In this document: positions 1 through 7,143 of the stretch, piece by piece
Numbering within the stretch: position 1 is the stretch's first letter
Layout of the letters: each line of letters opens with the position of its first letter
Assembly: GCA_019239785.1 (NCBI GenBank)
Contig: JAFAZM010000049.1
Location: forward strand, 1-9,506
Origin: Sphingomonadaceae bacterium
Lineage (GTDB): Bacteria; Pseudomonadota; Alphaproteobacteria; Sphingomonadales; Sphingomonadaceae
Direction: 5' to 3'
Length of the DNA stretch: 9,506 nucleotides
Program-made: the position numbers and the translations under genes
The notes under the pieces: generated by a model
What the model was told of the DNA's origin: nothing
The model's input: the letters and a program-made list of their open reading frames with translations, nothing else
Databases searched by the model: none

Positions 1-1840
1 CGCCGCGGCCGGGCTCGGCACGCTGAGGCCGATCGAGATTCCCGAGATCGCCGGCACCTATCCCTGCCCGGTCGAGATCCGCACCGACGATCCGGAGGGC
101 TGCCCCGCCTTCTACGGCCGCGTCGTCCGCGGCGTCCGCAACGGCCCCTCGCCCGCCTGGCTGCAGCAGCGGCTGAAGGCGGTCGGCCAGCGCCCGATCA
201 GCGCCCTGGTCGACATGACCAATTACATCAATCTGAGCTACGGCCGGCCGCTGCACGTCTACGATCTCGCCAGGCTGGAGGGCGCGGTCGTCGCCCGCCG
301 CGCGCGCGATGGCGAGGAGGTGCTTGCGCTGAACGGCAAGAGCTATCGCCTCGACCCCAGCATCACCGTGATCGCCGACGACAATGAGGTGCACGATATC
401 GGTGGGATCATGGGCGGCGAGCATTCGGGCGTCACCGAGGCGACCACCGACATCCTGATCGAATGCGCCTATTTCGATCCCGAGCACATCGCGCGCTCCG
501 GGCAGAAGCTCGGCCTCATCTCGGACGCGCGCAGCCGCTTCGAGCGCGGCGTCGATCCCGCCTTCGTCGGCCCGGGCCTCGCGCTCGCCACCGCAATGGC
601 GATCGAGCTTGCCGGCGGCGAGCCCTCGCAGCCGGTCCATGCCGGCGAGCCGCCGCTCGGCGAGCGCCATGTCGATTACGATCCGGCGCGCTGCGCGGGC
701 CTCGCCGGCGTCGCCGTGCCCGAAGACCGGCAGCAGGACATATTGCAGCGGCTCGGCTTCATCGTGACCCGCGGCGAGCCGTGGCGGATCGCGGTGCCGA
801 GCTGGCGGCGCGACGTCGAGGGCTCGGCCGACATCGTCGAGGAGGTGATCCGGATCGAAGGGCTGGACAAGGTCCCCTCGACGCCACTGCCCCGCGCGCC
901 CGGCGTCGCCCATCCGACCGCGACCCCCGCGCAGCTGGTCGAGCGCCGCGCCCGGCGGGCCGCGGCGGCGCGCGGGCTCAACGAAGCGGTGACCTGGAGC
1001 TTCATCGCCGAGCGCGAGGCCGAACCTTTCGGCGGCGCCTTCTGGCATGTCGCCAATCCGATCAGCGAGGAGATGAAGGCGATGCGGCCCTCGCTCCTCC
1101 CGGGCCTGCTCGCGGCGGCGGCGCGCAATGCGGCGCGCGGCGTCGAATCCGTCGCCCTGTTCGAGATCGGCCGGCGCTATCTGGAGGAAGGCGAGCGGCC
1201 GACGCTCGGCCTCGTCCTCGCCGGCCCACGCGGGCCCCGGCACTGGCGCGGCGGCGGCGGTCGCACCCACGACGCCTATGACGCCAAGGCGGAAGCGCTT
1301 GCGATCCTCGCCGCCGCCGGCGCGCCGATCGACAATCTGCAGGTGCTCGGCGACGCGCCGGACATCTACCATCCCGGCCAATCGGGACGGCTCTCCCTCG
1401 GCCCGAAGAATGCGCTCGCGACGTTCGGCGCGCTGCACCCGCGGATCGTCAAGGCCTTCGATCTGGACGGGCCGGTGGTCGCGGCCGAGCTCTTCCTCGA
1501 CGCGATCCCGCAGAAGCGCGGCCAGACCGGCCACATGCGCAGCTTCTATGCCCCGCCGGCGCTGCAGGCGGTGCGGCGCGACTTCGCCTTCCTGGTTCCG
1601 GCCGAGCTGCCGGCCGACCAATTGCTGCGCGCGGTGCGCGGGGCGGACAGAGCGGCGATCGCCGGCGCCAGCCTGTTCGACGTCTTCACCGGCGCCGGCG
1701 TGCCCGAGGGGCAGAAGTCGCTGGCGATCGAAGTGGTGCTGCAGCCGGCCGAGAAGAGCTTCGCCGAGGAGGAATTGAAGGCGATCTCCGGGCGCATCGT
1801 CGCCGCCGCGGCGAAGCTCGGCGCGACCCTGAGGGCCTGA
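1..1840 (+). CDS. pheT: Phenylalanine--tRNA ligase beta subunit, 5'-truncated by window edge
   Basis: Beta chain of the heterotetrameric cytoplasmic PheRS, which charges tRNA-Phe; this chain holds the editing and tRNA-binding domains. The open frame runs from base 2 with no stop to TGA 1838-1840, giving 612 visible residues of a chain usually near 800, so about 190 N-terminal residues (the EMAP-like tRNA-binding domain and B1/B2 region) lie outside. Visible in order: the B3/B4 editing domain (about nt 100-580, with RPISALVDMTNYI, GRPLHVYD and GGIMGGEHSGV), the B5 domain (about nt 660-890, with PSWRRDVEGSADIVEEVIRI), the catalytic-like B6/B7 core, and the C-terminal ferredoxin-fold anticodon-binding B8 domain (about nt 1540-1835, with AVRRDFAFLV and GVPEGQKSLAIEV). 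The ATG at 215 is internal, because PheT homology continues upstream of it. pheS would be expected just upstream. The stop overlaps the next gene's ATG by one base. Identification is secure. Confidence 0.97.
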   Translation, partial: AAAGLGTLRPIEIPEIAGTYPCPVEIRTDDPEGCPAFYGRVVRGVRNGPSPAWLQQRLKAVGQRPISALVDMTNYINLSYGRPLHVYDLARLEGAVVARRARDGEEVLALNGKSYRLDPSITVIADDNEVHDIGGIMGGEHSGVTEATTDILIECAYFDPEHIARSGQKLGLISDARSRFERGVDPAFVGPGLALATAMAIELAGGEPSQPVHAGEPPLGERHVDYDPARCAGLAGVAVPEDRQQDILQRLGFIVTRGEPWRIAVPSWRRDVEGSADIVEEVIRIEGLDKVPSTPLPRAPGVAHPTATPAQLVERRARRAAAARGLNEAVTWSFIAEREAEPFGGAFWHVANPISEEMKAMRPSLLPGLLAAAARNAARGVESVALFEIGRRYLEEGERPTLGLVLAGPRGPRHWRGGGGRTHDAYDAKAEALAILAAAGAPIDNLQVLGDAPDIYHPGQSGRLSLGPKNALATFGALHPRIVKAFDLDGPVVAAELFLDAIPQKRGQTGHMRSFYAPPALQAVRRDFAFLVPAELPADQLLRAVRGADRAAIAGASLFDVFTGAGVPEGQKSLAIEVVLQPAEKSFAEEELKAISGRIVAAAAKLGATLRA

Positions 1841-2886
1841 TGGACCGCGAGGCGGCCGTCCGCGCTGCCTTCGCCCAGCAGGCCGGGTATTGCGCGGCAC
1901 TCGCCGCGCCCTTCACCGCCCTGCTCTGCACGCTCGCCGGCGCACGGCTCGACCGCAGCACCCGGATCGGCCGGCGCCTGCTCGACTGGGACGGCAATCC
2001 GGATCCGTTCGGCGACGCGGTCGCGCTCCGGCTCTGCGGCGGGCTCCACTATCTCGCGCGCAATGGCGGCGCGCCGGGGCTTGCCCCCTTCTACCCGCCG
2101 GCGCCTTTGCCCGATGCCGATGCGCTCTGGGCGGCGATCGTGCCGCTGCTGGACGACGACGCGCTCGCCCTTTGGCTCGACGGGCCGCCGCAGACCAACG
2201 AGGTCCGCCGCTCGGCGGTGCTGATGAGCGGCCTGCTGGTGATTGCGGCGCGCTTCGGCCTGCCCCTGCGCCTCTACGAGCTGGGCGCCAGCGCCGGCCT
2301 CAATCTCCAGCTCGACCGCTACCTTTACGATCTCGGCGGGCTGAAGACGGGCGATCCGGCGGCGTCGTTCACGCTGAAGCCGGACTGGCAGGGCCCGCCG
2401 CCGCCTTCGGCCGAGATACGCATCGCCGGCCGGGCGGGCGTGGACCTCAATCCGGTGAAGCTGCCGGAGGGGCGCGAACGGCTGATCGCCTATGTCTGGG
2501 CCGACCAGGCGCAACGCCTCGCCCAGCTCGAAGCGGCGCTTGCCATCGCCGCGGCCGATCCGCCGCGCGTCGAGGCGGGCGATGCCGCCGACTGGCTCGA
2601 GACGAATTTGCCGCTCGCGCCGGAGCCGGGCCTCTGCCGCGTCGTGCTGCACTCGGTCGCCTTCCATTATTTCCCGGACGCGGTGAAGGCGCGCGTCACC
2701 GCCCAGATCGAGGCGGCCGGCACGCAGGCGACCCGGGAGGCGCCCCTCGCCTGGCTGCGCTACGAGGAGCAGCCCGGCGACGGCCATTTCAGCCTGCGGC
2801 TCAGGACCTGGCCAGACGGCGGGGACGAGTTGCTCGCCTGGGTCCATCCGCATGGGCGGACGGTAAAGTGGGTCTCCAAAGTCTGA
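1840..2886 (+). CDS. DUF2332 family protein of unknown function
   Basis: A 348-residue protein that I recognise as DUF2332 family; no function is established. Its ATG shares the A of the pheT stop (TGATG), with GAGGG at 1831-1835 four bases before the start, so translation is probably coupled to pheT. Conserved-looking blocks are WDGNPDPFGDAVALRL (residues 50-65), the QTNEVRRSA block (118-126), LYELGASAGLNL (145-156), YVWADQ (218-223), VVLHSVAFHYFP (268-279) and HPHGRTVKW (336-344). The E-x-G-A-S-A-G-L-N-L block resembles the nucleotide-binding motif I of Rossmann-type SAM methyltransferases, so a methyltransferase-like fold is possible; this is inference only. No signal peptide or membrane segment is visible, so it is probably cytoplasmic. 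Codon use matches its neighbours. The family call is fairly sure; the role is unknown. Confidence 0.88.
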   Translation: MDREAAVRAAFAQQAGYCAALAAPFTALLCTLAGARLDRSTRIGRRLLDWDGNPDPFGDAVALRLCGGLHYLARNGGAPGLAPFYPPAPLPDADALWAAIVPLLDDDALALWLDGPPQTNEVRRSAVLMSGLLVIAARFGLPLRLYELGASAGLNLQLDRYLYDLGGLKTGDPAASFTLKPDWQGPPPPSAEIRIAGRAGVDLNPVKLPEGRERLIAYVWADQAQRLAQLEAALAIAAADPPRVEAGDAADWLETNLPLAPEPGLCRVVLHSVAFHYFPDAVKARVTAQIEAAGTQATREAPLAWLRYEEQPGDGHFSLRLRTWPDGGDELLAWVHPHGRTVKWVSKV

Positions 2887-2894
2887 ATTCGCCC

Positions 2895-2976
2895 GTCATC
2901 CCGGCGAAGGCCGGGATCTCGTGACCAGAAGTCTCGGCGGGGTCTCTACCAGACCCCGGCCCTCCGCCGGGGTGAC
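2895..2976. repeat. REP-like palindromic repeat doublet in convergent gap
   Basis: Two hairpins face each other between the convergent DUF2332 and GH84 genes. Hairpin 1 is ATCCCGGC (2898-2905), loop GAAG, GCCGGGAT (2910-2917), a perfect 8-bp stem. Hairpin 2 is ACCCCGGC (2953-2960), loop CCTCC, GCCGGGGT (2966-2973), also a perfect 8-bp stem. The outer ends GTCATCCCGGCG (2895-2906) and CGCCGGGGTGAC (2965-2976) form an inverted repeat with one mismatch. This is the familiar dispersed element of alphaproteobacterial genomes whose translation reads as VIPAKAGI. No T-tract follows either stem, so it is not a classic intrinsic terminator, though it could still block or stabilise transcripts from both sides. 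Confidence 0.8.
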
Positions 2977-3012
2977 GTGAAGAGCGGATGACGCCTTCTT
3001 ATGTCCCCCTGA

Positions 3013-4074
3013 TTATTGCGTCTGCACCAGCTCGTCGGTGACGTTCCACTGGCCGTCGAGCCACGCGACGATCTCGCGCGCGGCCGGATGATCGTAACCG
3101 GCATAGCGTTCGCGCAGCACCGCCTTCCGCTCGCCCAGCCGGTCAAGGCCGCGATCCTGCAGCGTCAGCAGGTCGCGGCCGACCCGTTCGGCCAGCGCAT
3201 CGCCGAGCACCGTGCGTGCCGCGCGCTCGAAGGCGGCGCGATATTCGTAGGACTCTCCCTGGGCGTAGGAATCCGCGAGCGTGAGCGCCGGGATCCGGCT
3301 CAGCAGAGGCTGCGAGGCGGGATTGATGAAGTGGCCGTCGATCCGGCCGGCGATCGCGGCCGGGCGGCCGGTGAAGGCGCGCAGATGCAGATGCTGCGAC
3401 ATGCGCGCGCCGTCATTGACCGGATAATTGTCCCACAGGGTCGGCTTGCGCCGGAGCTGCCCGGCGACGCGGGCGAGATGGCCGGGGGAAAATTCGCGGC
3501 TGCACACCTCCTCGCCGGTCCAGAAGATCCGGACCGCCGGATCGAGCAGCCGCCCCAGGCTCTCGAGATAGAGGTCCGGCCGCGCCCCGAAGGCGACGTC
3601 CAAGATCGGGTCGTCCGAATAATAAGAGGGGCAGCAGAAGATGCGGCCGGCGAGGCCGCGCTCGGCGGCGAAATGCACGATGGCGGCCTGGCGGGCGGCC
3701 AGATCGGGCACGTCGCCGCGCATGTCGTCGAAGAGGATGGCGAGATCGTCGGGCCGCAGCACCGCCAAGGCGGCCAGCTTGGCGGACAGCGGTTCCTGCC
3801 AGCCGCGCCCGGGATGGAGGTGCAGCTCGAACGGGCTGAGGCCGATGCCGAACCGCACATCCGCCGCGCGGCAGGCCTCCCGGAAGGCGGCGAGCTCGGC
3901 AAGCTCCGCCTCGGGATGCGGCTCCTGCCAGCGCCGCCGCAGCCAGGGATCGGCCTTGGGCGCGTAGAGATAGGAGGAATAGAAGTGCGGCCGCAGGAAG
4001 CGCACCGCCTCGCGCCGCTCGGCCCAGGACCAGGGCCGGCCGAAAAAGCCTTCGACCAGGCCAAGCTCAGGCAC
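3013..4074 (-). CDS. GH84 beta-N-acetylglucosaminidase (O-GlcNAcase-like), cytoplasmic
   Basis: A 353-residue glycoside hydrolase family 84 catalytic domain, predicted to remove beta-linked GlcNAc by substrate-assisted catalysis. It opens directly on the GH84 hallmark VEGFFGRPWSW (residues 7-17). The catalytic Asp pair is D116-D117 in ILFDDMRGDVPDL. Other family blocks are CPSYYSDDP (148-156; Y152 matches human OGA Y219), FWTGEEVCS (184-192) and WDNYPVND (214-221; N216 and D221 keep the spacing of human N280/D285). NPASQPLLSRIPALTLADSY (251-270) follows, then a helical tail. There is no signal peptide, carbohydrate-binding module or acetyltransferase domain. The GTG start (4072-4074) lies inside the end of plsC (8-nt overlap), with GAGG about six bases upstream, so it is probably translated with plsC. 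The TAA stop is at 3013-3015. Family assignment is strong. The substrate is unknown: a sugar, a cell-wall fragment or a glycoprotein are all possible. Confidence 0.9.
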   Translation of the reverse strand: MPELGLVEGFFGRPWSWAERREAVRFLRPHFYSSYLYAPKADPWLRRRWQEPHPEAELAELAAFREACRAADVRFGIGLSPFELHLHPGRGWQEPLSAKLAALAVLRPDDLAILFDDMRGDVPDLAARQAAIVHFAAERGLAGRIFCCPSYYSDDPILDVAFGARPDLYLESLGRLLDPAVRIFWTGEEVCSREFSPGHLARVAGQLRRKPTLWDNYPVNDGARMSQHLHLRAFTGRPAAIAGRIDGHFINPASQPLLSRIPALTLADSYAQGESYEYRAAFERAARTVLGDALAERVGRDLLTLQDRGLDRLGERKAVLRERYAGYDHPAAREIVAWLDGQWNVTDELVQTQ

Positions 4075-4762
4075 GCCCGGCCTCGAGCGCGTTGATCGCC
4101 GCGTGGACCCGCGCCTCCACCTCCTCGCGTTTGAGTCCTGGCGGGATCGGCTCGGCGAAGCGGAAGGTGACGATGCCGGGCCGCTTCACGAAGCTGTGGC
4201 GCGGCGCGAGCCGGCCGCTGTCGACCGCGACCGCCACCACCGGCAGCTTCAGCGCCCGGTAGAGGCCGGCGAAGCCCGGCTGGAGCGGCGGCTGCGACCC
4301 CGGCGGCACCCGCGTTCCTTCCGGGAAGATGATGATCGGCCGCCCCTCGGCGATCGCTTCCTCGCCGGCGCGCATCATCCGCCTGAGCGCCGCGGCGCCG
4401 CCGGACCGGTCGATCGGGATATTGCCGTAGCGGCGCACCACCCAGCCCCAGAGCGGGATGTCGGCAAGCTCGCGCTTCAGCACCATCGCCGGCTGATCGA
4501 GCATCAACACGATCTCCATCGTCTCGTACATCGACTGATGCTTGACCGCGACCAGCGCGGCGCCCTCCGGCGGCGCGCCCTCGACCCGGCTGCTGATGCC
4601 GAGGATGTGACGCGCGCACCAGCGGTGGAAGCGGACCCAGAGATAGGCCCAGCGGCGGATCGCGGCGGTGCCGAACAGGCTGATCGGGAAGGAGAGCAGC
4701 ACGGCAAGCGCCGTCCAGCCATAGAAGACCAGGGCGAAAATGAATGAGCGCAGGAAGGCCAT
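4067..4762 (-). CDS. plsC: 1-acyl-sn-glycerol-3-phosphate acyltransferase (PlsC family)
   Basis: A 231-residue membrane-associated acyltransferase expected to convert lysophosphatidic acid to phosphatidic acid in phospholipid synthesis. A hydrophobic N-terminal segment (about residues 7-31) should anchor it in the inner membrane with the active site on the cytoplasmic side. Acyltransferase motif I is KHQSMYE, an H75-x4-E80 form in place of the usual HX4D. Motif II is GNIPIDR (113-119) and motif III is FPEGTR (146-151), followed by PVVAVAVDSG (174-183). Length fits the family. The ATG at 4760-4762 has GAGGG about nine bases upstream. The stop overlaps the GH84 start by 8 nt. It lies 182 bp downstream of the ydcF-like gene with a palindromic element in the gap, so it may share the ftsEX transcript or have its own promoter; I saw no convincing promoter in the gap. 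A lyso-ornithine-lipid acyltransferase role is an alternative. Confidence 0.92.
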   Translation of the reverse strand: MAFLRSFIFALVFYGWTALAVLLSFPISLFGTAAIRRWAYLWVRFHRWCARHILGISSRVEGAPPEGAALVAVKHQSMYETMEIVLMLDQPAMVLKRELADIPLWGWVVRRYGNIPIDRSGGAAALRRMMRAGEEAIAEGRPIIIFPEGTRVPPGSQPPLQPGFAGLYRALKLPVVAVAVDSGRLAPRHSFVKRPGIVTFRFAEPIPPGLKREEVEARVHAAINALEAGRA

Positions 4763-4795
4763 AGATTAAAGCCCTCGCCAGCAAGGCGGCGATAG

Positions 4796-4896
4796 CCCCT
4801 CCCCTTCAGGGGAGGGGTTGGGGTGGGGAATGTAAGCGGGTCGGTCTCTTCGGAAAGACATCCCCCTCCCCCATCCCCTCCCCTGAAGGAGAGGGG
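4796..4896. repeat. G/C-rich inverted-repeat pair between ydcF-like gene and plsC
   Basis: Two related copies in opposite orientation fill most of the 182-bp gap. The left copy (about 4796-4829) starts with a perfect hairpin: CCCCTCCCC (4796-4804), loop TTCA, GGGGAGGGG (4809-4817), followed by TTGGGGTGGGG. The right copy (about 4863-4896), read on the minus strand, is CCCCTCTCCTTCAGGGGAGG followed by GGATGGGG. This matches the left copy with few changes, and its own stem is imperfect (one C/A mismatch). About 30 bp separate the copies. It resembles dispersed REP/BIME-type elements of sphingomonad intergenic regions. Lying inside a co-oriented gene run, it could affect mRNA decay or downstream expression; that is inference. 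Confidence 0.75.
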
Positions 4897-4944
4897 CGAA
4901 GGCACCGCGAGCGGCTAGGAAGGTTGCTTCCGTCCACCCCACAG

Positions 4945-5484
4945 TCAGAGCCCGACGAGATCGGCGGCGCGGCCGAGCAGATATTTGTTATATTCGATGA
5001 ACACCTGCCGCATGTCGGCATCGGTCGGCACCGCGTCGTCGACGATCTGGACGTCGCCGCTCAACCTCTTCTCGAGCTCGTAGCGGGCGCGGCGCATGTG
5101 GATGTCGTTGGTCACCAGCCGGATCGAGCGGCTATGCCAGCGCGCCACCCATGAAGCGACCTCGTCGGCATTGGAGCGGGTGTCGAACGCCTCCTTGCCG
5201 AGGATCACGCAGCAATCGAACAGGCGCGGCTCGACATGATAGGCGGCGACGAGCTCGCGCGCCCGCACCGTCGGCGCGACGCCGGAGATCAGCATACGCT
5301 GGGCGAGGCCGCGCCGCAGCAGGTCGAAACCGCGGTCGAGCCGTCCGGTGCCGCCGGTGAGGACCACGATCGCATCGGTGCGCTCGTCCCCGGCCGGCCC
5401 CGGCACCGACATTGCAAACATTGCATAGCCGATCGCATAAGCGAGCAGGACGAGCGCGATCAGGCGGAAGAACCAGCGGATCAC
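4945..5484 (-). CDS. YdcF/SanA family (DUF218) membrane-anchored protein
   Basis: A 179-residue protein with one N-terminal membrane segment (about residues 5-22) and a DUF218 domain, the fold found in E. coli YdcF, SanA and ElyC. Blocks seen are DAIVVLTGGTGRLDRGFDLL (37-56), RMLISG (63-68), DTRSNADEVASWV (101-113) and RLVTNDIHMRRARYELEKRL (122-141), which holds the place of the usual T-S-x-x-H-M-x-R-A motif. The orientation is probably N-in with the domain in the periplasm. I chose the GTG at 5482-5484, which overlaps the ftsX TGA as GTGA. The open frame extends further upstream, but only as a shadow of ftsX, and family similarity begins here. Relatives affect envelope integrity or polysaccharide synthesis, which fits the ftsEX/plsC context. 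The exact reaction is unknown. Confidence 0.86.
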   Translation of the reverse strand: MIRWFFRLIALVLLAYAIGYAMFAMSVPGPAGDERTDAIVVLTGGTGRLDRGFDLLRRGLAQRMLISGVAPTVRARELVAAYHVEPRLFDCCVILGKEAFDTRSNADEVASWVARWHSRSIRLVTNDIHMRRARYELEKRLSGDVQIVDDAVPTDADMRQVFIEYNKYLLGRAADLVGL

Positions 5485-6377
5485 AGCATCCGCCCCAGAG
5501 CGCGCAGGATGGTGAGACGGGCAACGAACATCGCAAGCAGAACGCCGAAAGCCGGCAAAGCGACCAGCAGGCCCCAGGCCGGCGCCGGGATCGCCGCCGA
5601 GCCGAGCAGCTCCGAACCAAGCGCGGACACCCGCTGGCCGAGCCCGATCAGCACGGAGGCGGCGAGGATGAAGCCGATCAGGCCGCCGAACAAAGCGTCG
5701 AGCGCGATCCGCCGCTGGAACAGGCGGGCGACCTGGACGTCGGTCGCCCCCATCAGATGGAGGATCTCGATCGTGCCGCGGTGGGTGTCGAGCGCGGCGC
5801 GGGCGGCGAGCACGACGGTAGCCGCGGTGGCGCCGACCATCAGGAGGACCAGCCCGGCGGCCAGCCATTTCAGCGCGCCGATCAACGATGCCAAAGGCGC
5901 CAGCCACTGGCCGTTGTCGTCGACGCGCGCCGCGGGCGCCGCGGCCGCGACCGCCCGGCGGAGATCGTCGAGGGCGCGATGGGCCTCGGGGGTCAGGTCG
6001 ACATCGATCAGGGCCGGCACCGGAATGTCGCTGTCCACCCCGCCGGCGCCGAGCCACGGCTCGAGCAGATGCTGGACCTCGTCCTCCGGCACCGGCCGCA
6101 CGTTGGTGACCCCGGGGAGGTTGCGCAGGGCGGCGGCCGCGGCGGCGCTCTGCACGCGGCGCACGTCGGGATTGGCCTCGACCACCTGAATGGTGATGCG
6201 CGAGCCGATCTGCTCGTCGAGCCGCGAGGCGGCCCCGCCAAGCCCCAGCCCGGCCGCGGCGGCGAGCACGGTCAGGAACATCATGATCGCGATCACCCAG
6301 GGCATCGGCCCGGCGATCCGCCCTTCCGGCAGCAGGCCGCGCTCGGCGGCGCCGAACTTGCGCACCCCGCCCCTCAT
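5481..6377 (-). CDS. ftsX: Cell division protein FtsX (permease-like subunit)
   Basis: Inner-membrane subunit of the FtsEX complex, which uses ATP hydrolysis by FtsE to switch on periplasmic peptidoglycan hydrolases at the septum. The 298 residues show the four-helix FtsX topology: TM1 about 26-48, a large periplasmic loop about 49-168, TM2 about 170-192, TM3 about 226-248 and TM4 about 266-288. The cytoplasmic motif GTIEILHLMGATDVQVARLF (201-220) between TM2 and TM3 is the signature of the family, and length is normal. The ATG at 6375-6377 overlaps the ftsE TGA as ATGA, and the ftsX stop overlaps the ydcF-like GTG, so the three genes are translationally coupled. No partner such as EnvC is encoded in the window. 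Identification is strong. Confidence 0.93.
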   Translation of the reverse strand: MRGGVRKFGAAERGLLPEGRIAGPMPWVIAIMMFLTVLAAAAGLGLGGAASRLDEQIGSRITIQVVEANPDVRRVQSAAAAAALRNLPGVTNVRPVPEDEVQHLLEPWLGAGGVDSDIPVPALIDVDLTPEAHRALDDLRRAVAAAAPAARVDDNGQWLAPLASLIGALKWLAAGLVLLMVGATAATVVLAARAALDTHRGTIEILHLMGATDVQVARLFQRRIALDALFGGLIGFILAASVLIGLGQRVSALGSELLGSAAIPAPAWGLLVALPAFGVLLAMFVARLTILRALGRML

Positions 6378-7126
6378 GCCTCGGCCCGCCGCGGCGGATG
6401 GCGCAGCGCGCCGGTCGGATCGGAGATCTGGCCGCGGTCGAGCCGCAGCATCTCGGCGCCCGAGACCTCGGTCAGCAGATGGAGATCGTGGGTGGCGACG
6501 ATGATCGTGGTGCCGAGCTTGTTAAGCGAGGCGAACAGATAGAGCAGCCGCCGCGCCATCTCCGGATCGACGTTGCCGGTCGGCTCGTCGGCGACGAGCA
6601 GCTCCGGGCGGCCGATCACCGCGCGGGCGATGGCGACGCGCTGCTGCTCGCCGCCGGACAGCGTCGCCGGGCGGGCGCTGGCGCGGTCGGCGAGGCCGAC
6701 CCAGGCGAGCATCTCGCGCACCGGCGTCTCCAGATCCTTGTCCTCGACGCCGGCGACACGGAGCGGCAGTGCGACATTGTCGAAGGTCGAGAGATGCGGG
6801 ACCAGCCGGAAATCCTGGAAGACGACCCCGATCCGACGGCGGAAGCCCGGCAGCCGGCCGCGCGGCATGGTGACGATATCCTCGCCGAACAGCCGGATCA
6901 GCCCCCGGCTCGGCCGCAGCGCCAGGTAGAGCAATTTCAGCAATGACGTCTTGCCGGCGCCCGACGGGCCGGTGAGGAAGTAGAAGCCGCCGTCGCGCAA
7001 CGAGAAGGTGAGATCGGACAGGGTCTCGGCGCCGGTCCCGTAACGCAGGCCGACATTCTCGAACTGGACGATCGAACCCGCGTTCAGAATGGCCTCCCCG
7101 CACCGAATGAGGCCTTGCCATCGCAT
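6374..7126 (-). CDS. ftsE: Cell division ATP-binding protein FtsE (start uncertain)
   Basis: ABC ATPase that pairs with FtsX at the cytoplasmic face of the division site. Motifs, at their distances along the frame, are IVQFENVGLRYGTG (usual N-terminal strand), Walker A GPSGAGKTS, Q-loop VFQDFRLVPHL, signature LSGGEQQRVAIARA, Walker B LLVADEPTGNVD and switch histidine THD. All catalytic residues are present. The start is uncertain. I give the in-frame ATG at 7124-7126 as the nearest standard codon, but it has no good ribosome site. A GTG at 7151-7153 also lacks one. A strong GGGGAGG at 7093-7099 sits five bases before a CTG (7085-7087) and two before an ATT (7088-7090), and either would give the usual family length. 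The stop overlaps ftsX by 4 nt. The opposite-strand neighbour is the ZitP-like gene. Confidence 0.92.
   Translation of the reverse strand: MRWQGLIRCGEAILNAGSIVQFENVGLRYGTGAETLSDLTFSLRDGGFYFLTGPSGAGKTSLLKLLYLALRPSRGLIRLFGEDIVTMPRGRLPGFRRRIGVVFQDFRLVPHLSTFDNVALPLRVAGVEDKDLETPVREMLAWVGLADRASARPATLSGGEQQRVAIARAVIGRPELLVADEPTGNVDPEMARRLLYLFASLNKLGTTIIVATHDLHLLTEVSGAEMLRLDRGQISDPTGALRHPPRRAEA
7093..7099 (-). promoter_or_regulatory. Strong Shine-Dalgarno that bears on the ftsE start
   Basis: Read on the minus strand, GGGGAGG is the best ribosome-binding match near ftsE. It is followed by CC, then ATT and CTG codons in the ftsE frame, with no ATG, GTG or TTG in range. Family similarity (IVQFENVGLRYG) begins five codons after the CTG. 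The site therefore argues for a non-standard start codon or for a chance match inside a longer N-terminus. Confidence 0.5.
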
Positions 7127-7143
7127 GCCGACGGCGTCCGCTT

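Noticed and set aside
215..217. ATG as start of a 541-residue protein
   Set aside because: The same frame stays open to base 2 and encodes PheT editing-domain sequence upstream, so this is an internal methionine of a gene cut by the window edge.
1890..2924. Long plus-strand frame overlapping the DUF2332 gene
   Set aside because: It is Arg/Ala/Pro-rich, as expected for a shadow frame in high-GC DNA, and its tail is just the translated repeat (VIPAKAGI).
3016..4095. Long plus-strand frame antisense to GH84
   Set aside because: The GH84 strand has clear family motifs and the antisense product has none; long antisense frames are common at this GC content.
4504..4905. 133-residue minus-strand frame across the plsC start and the repeat
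   Set aside because: It is out of frame with plsC and its N-terminal half is translated palindromic repeat; no homology recognised.
4945..6057. 370-residue extended version of the YdcF-like protein
   Set aside because: The first 190 residues are low-complexity shadow translation of ftsX; family similarity begins at the GTG at 5484, which overlaps the ftsX stop.
5236..6542. Overlapping plus-strand frames opposite ftsX and ftsE
   Set aside because: Composition is typical of antisense shadows, and the minus strand encodes recognisable FtsX and FtsE with overlapping starts and stops.
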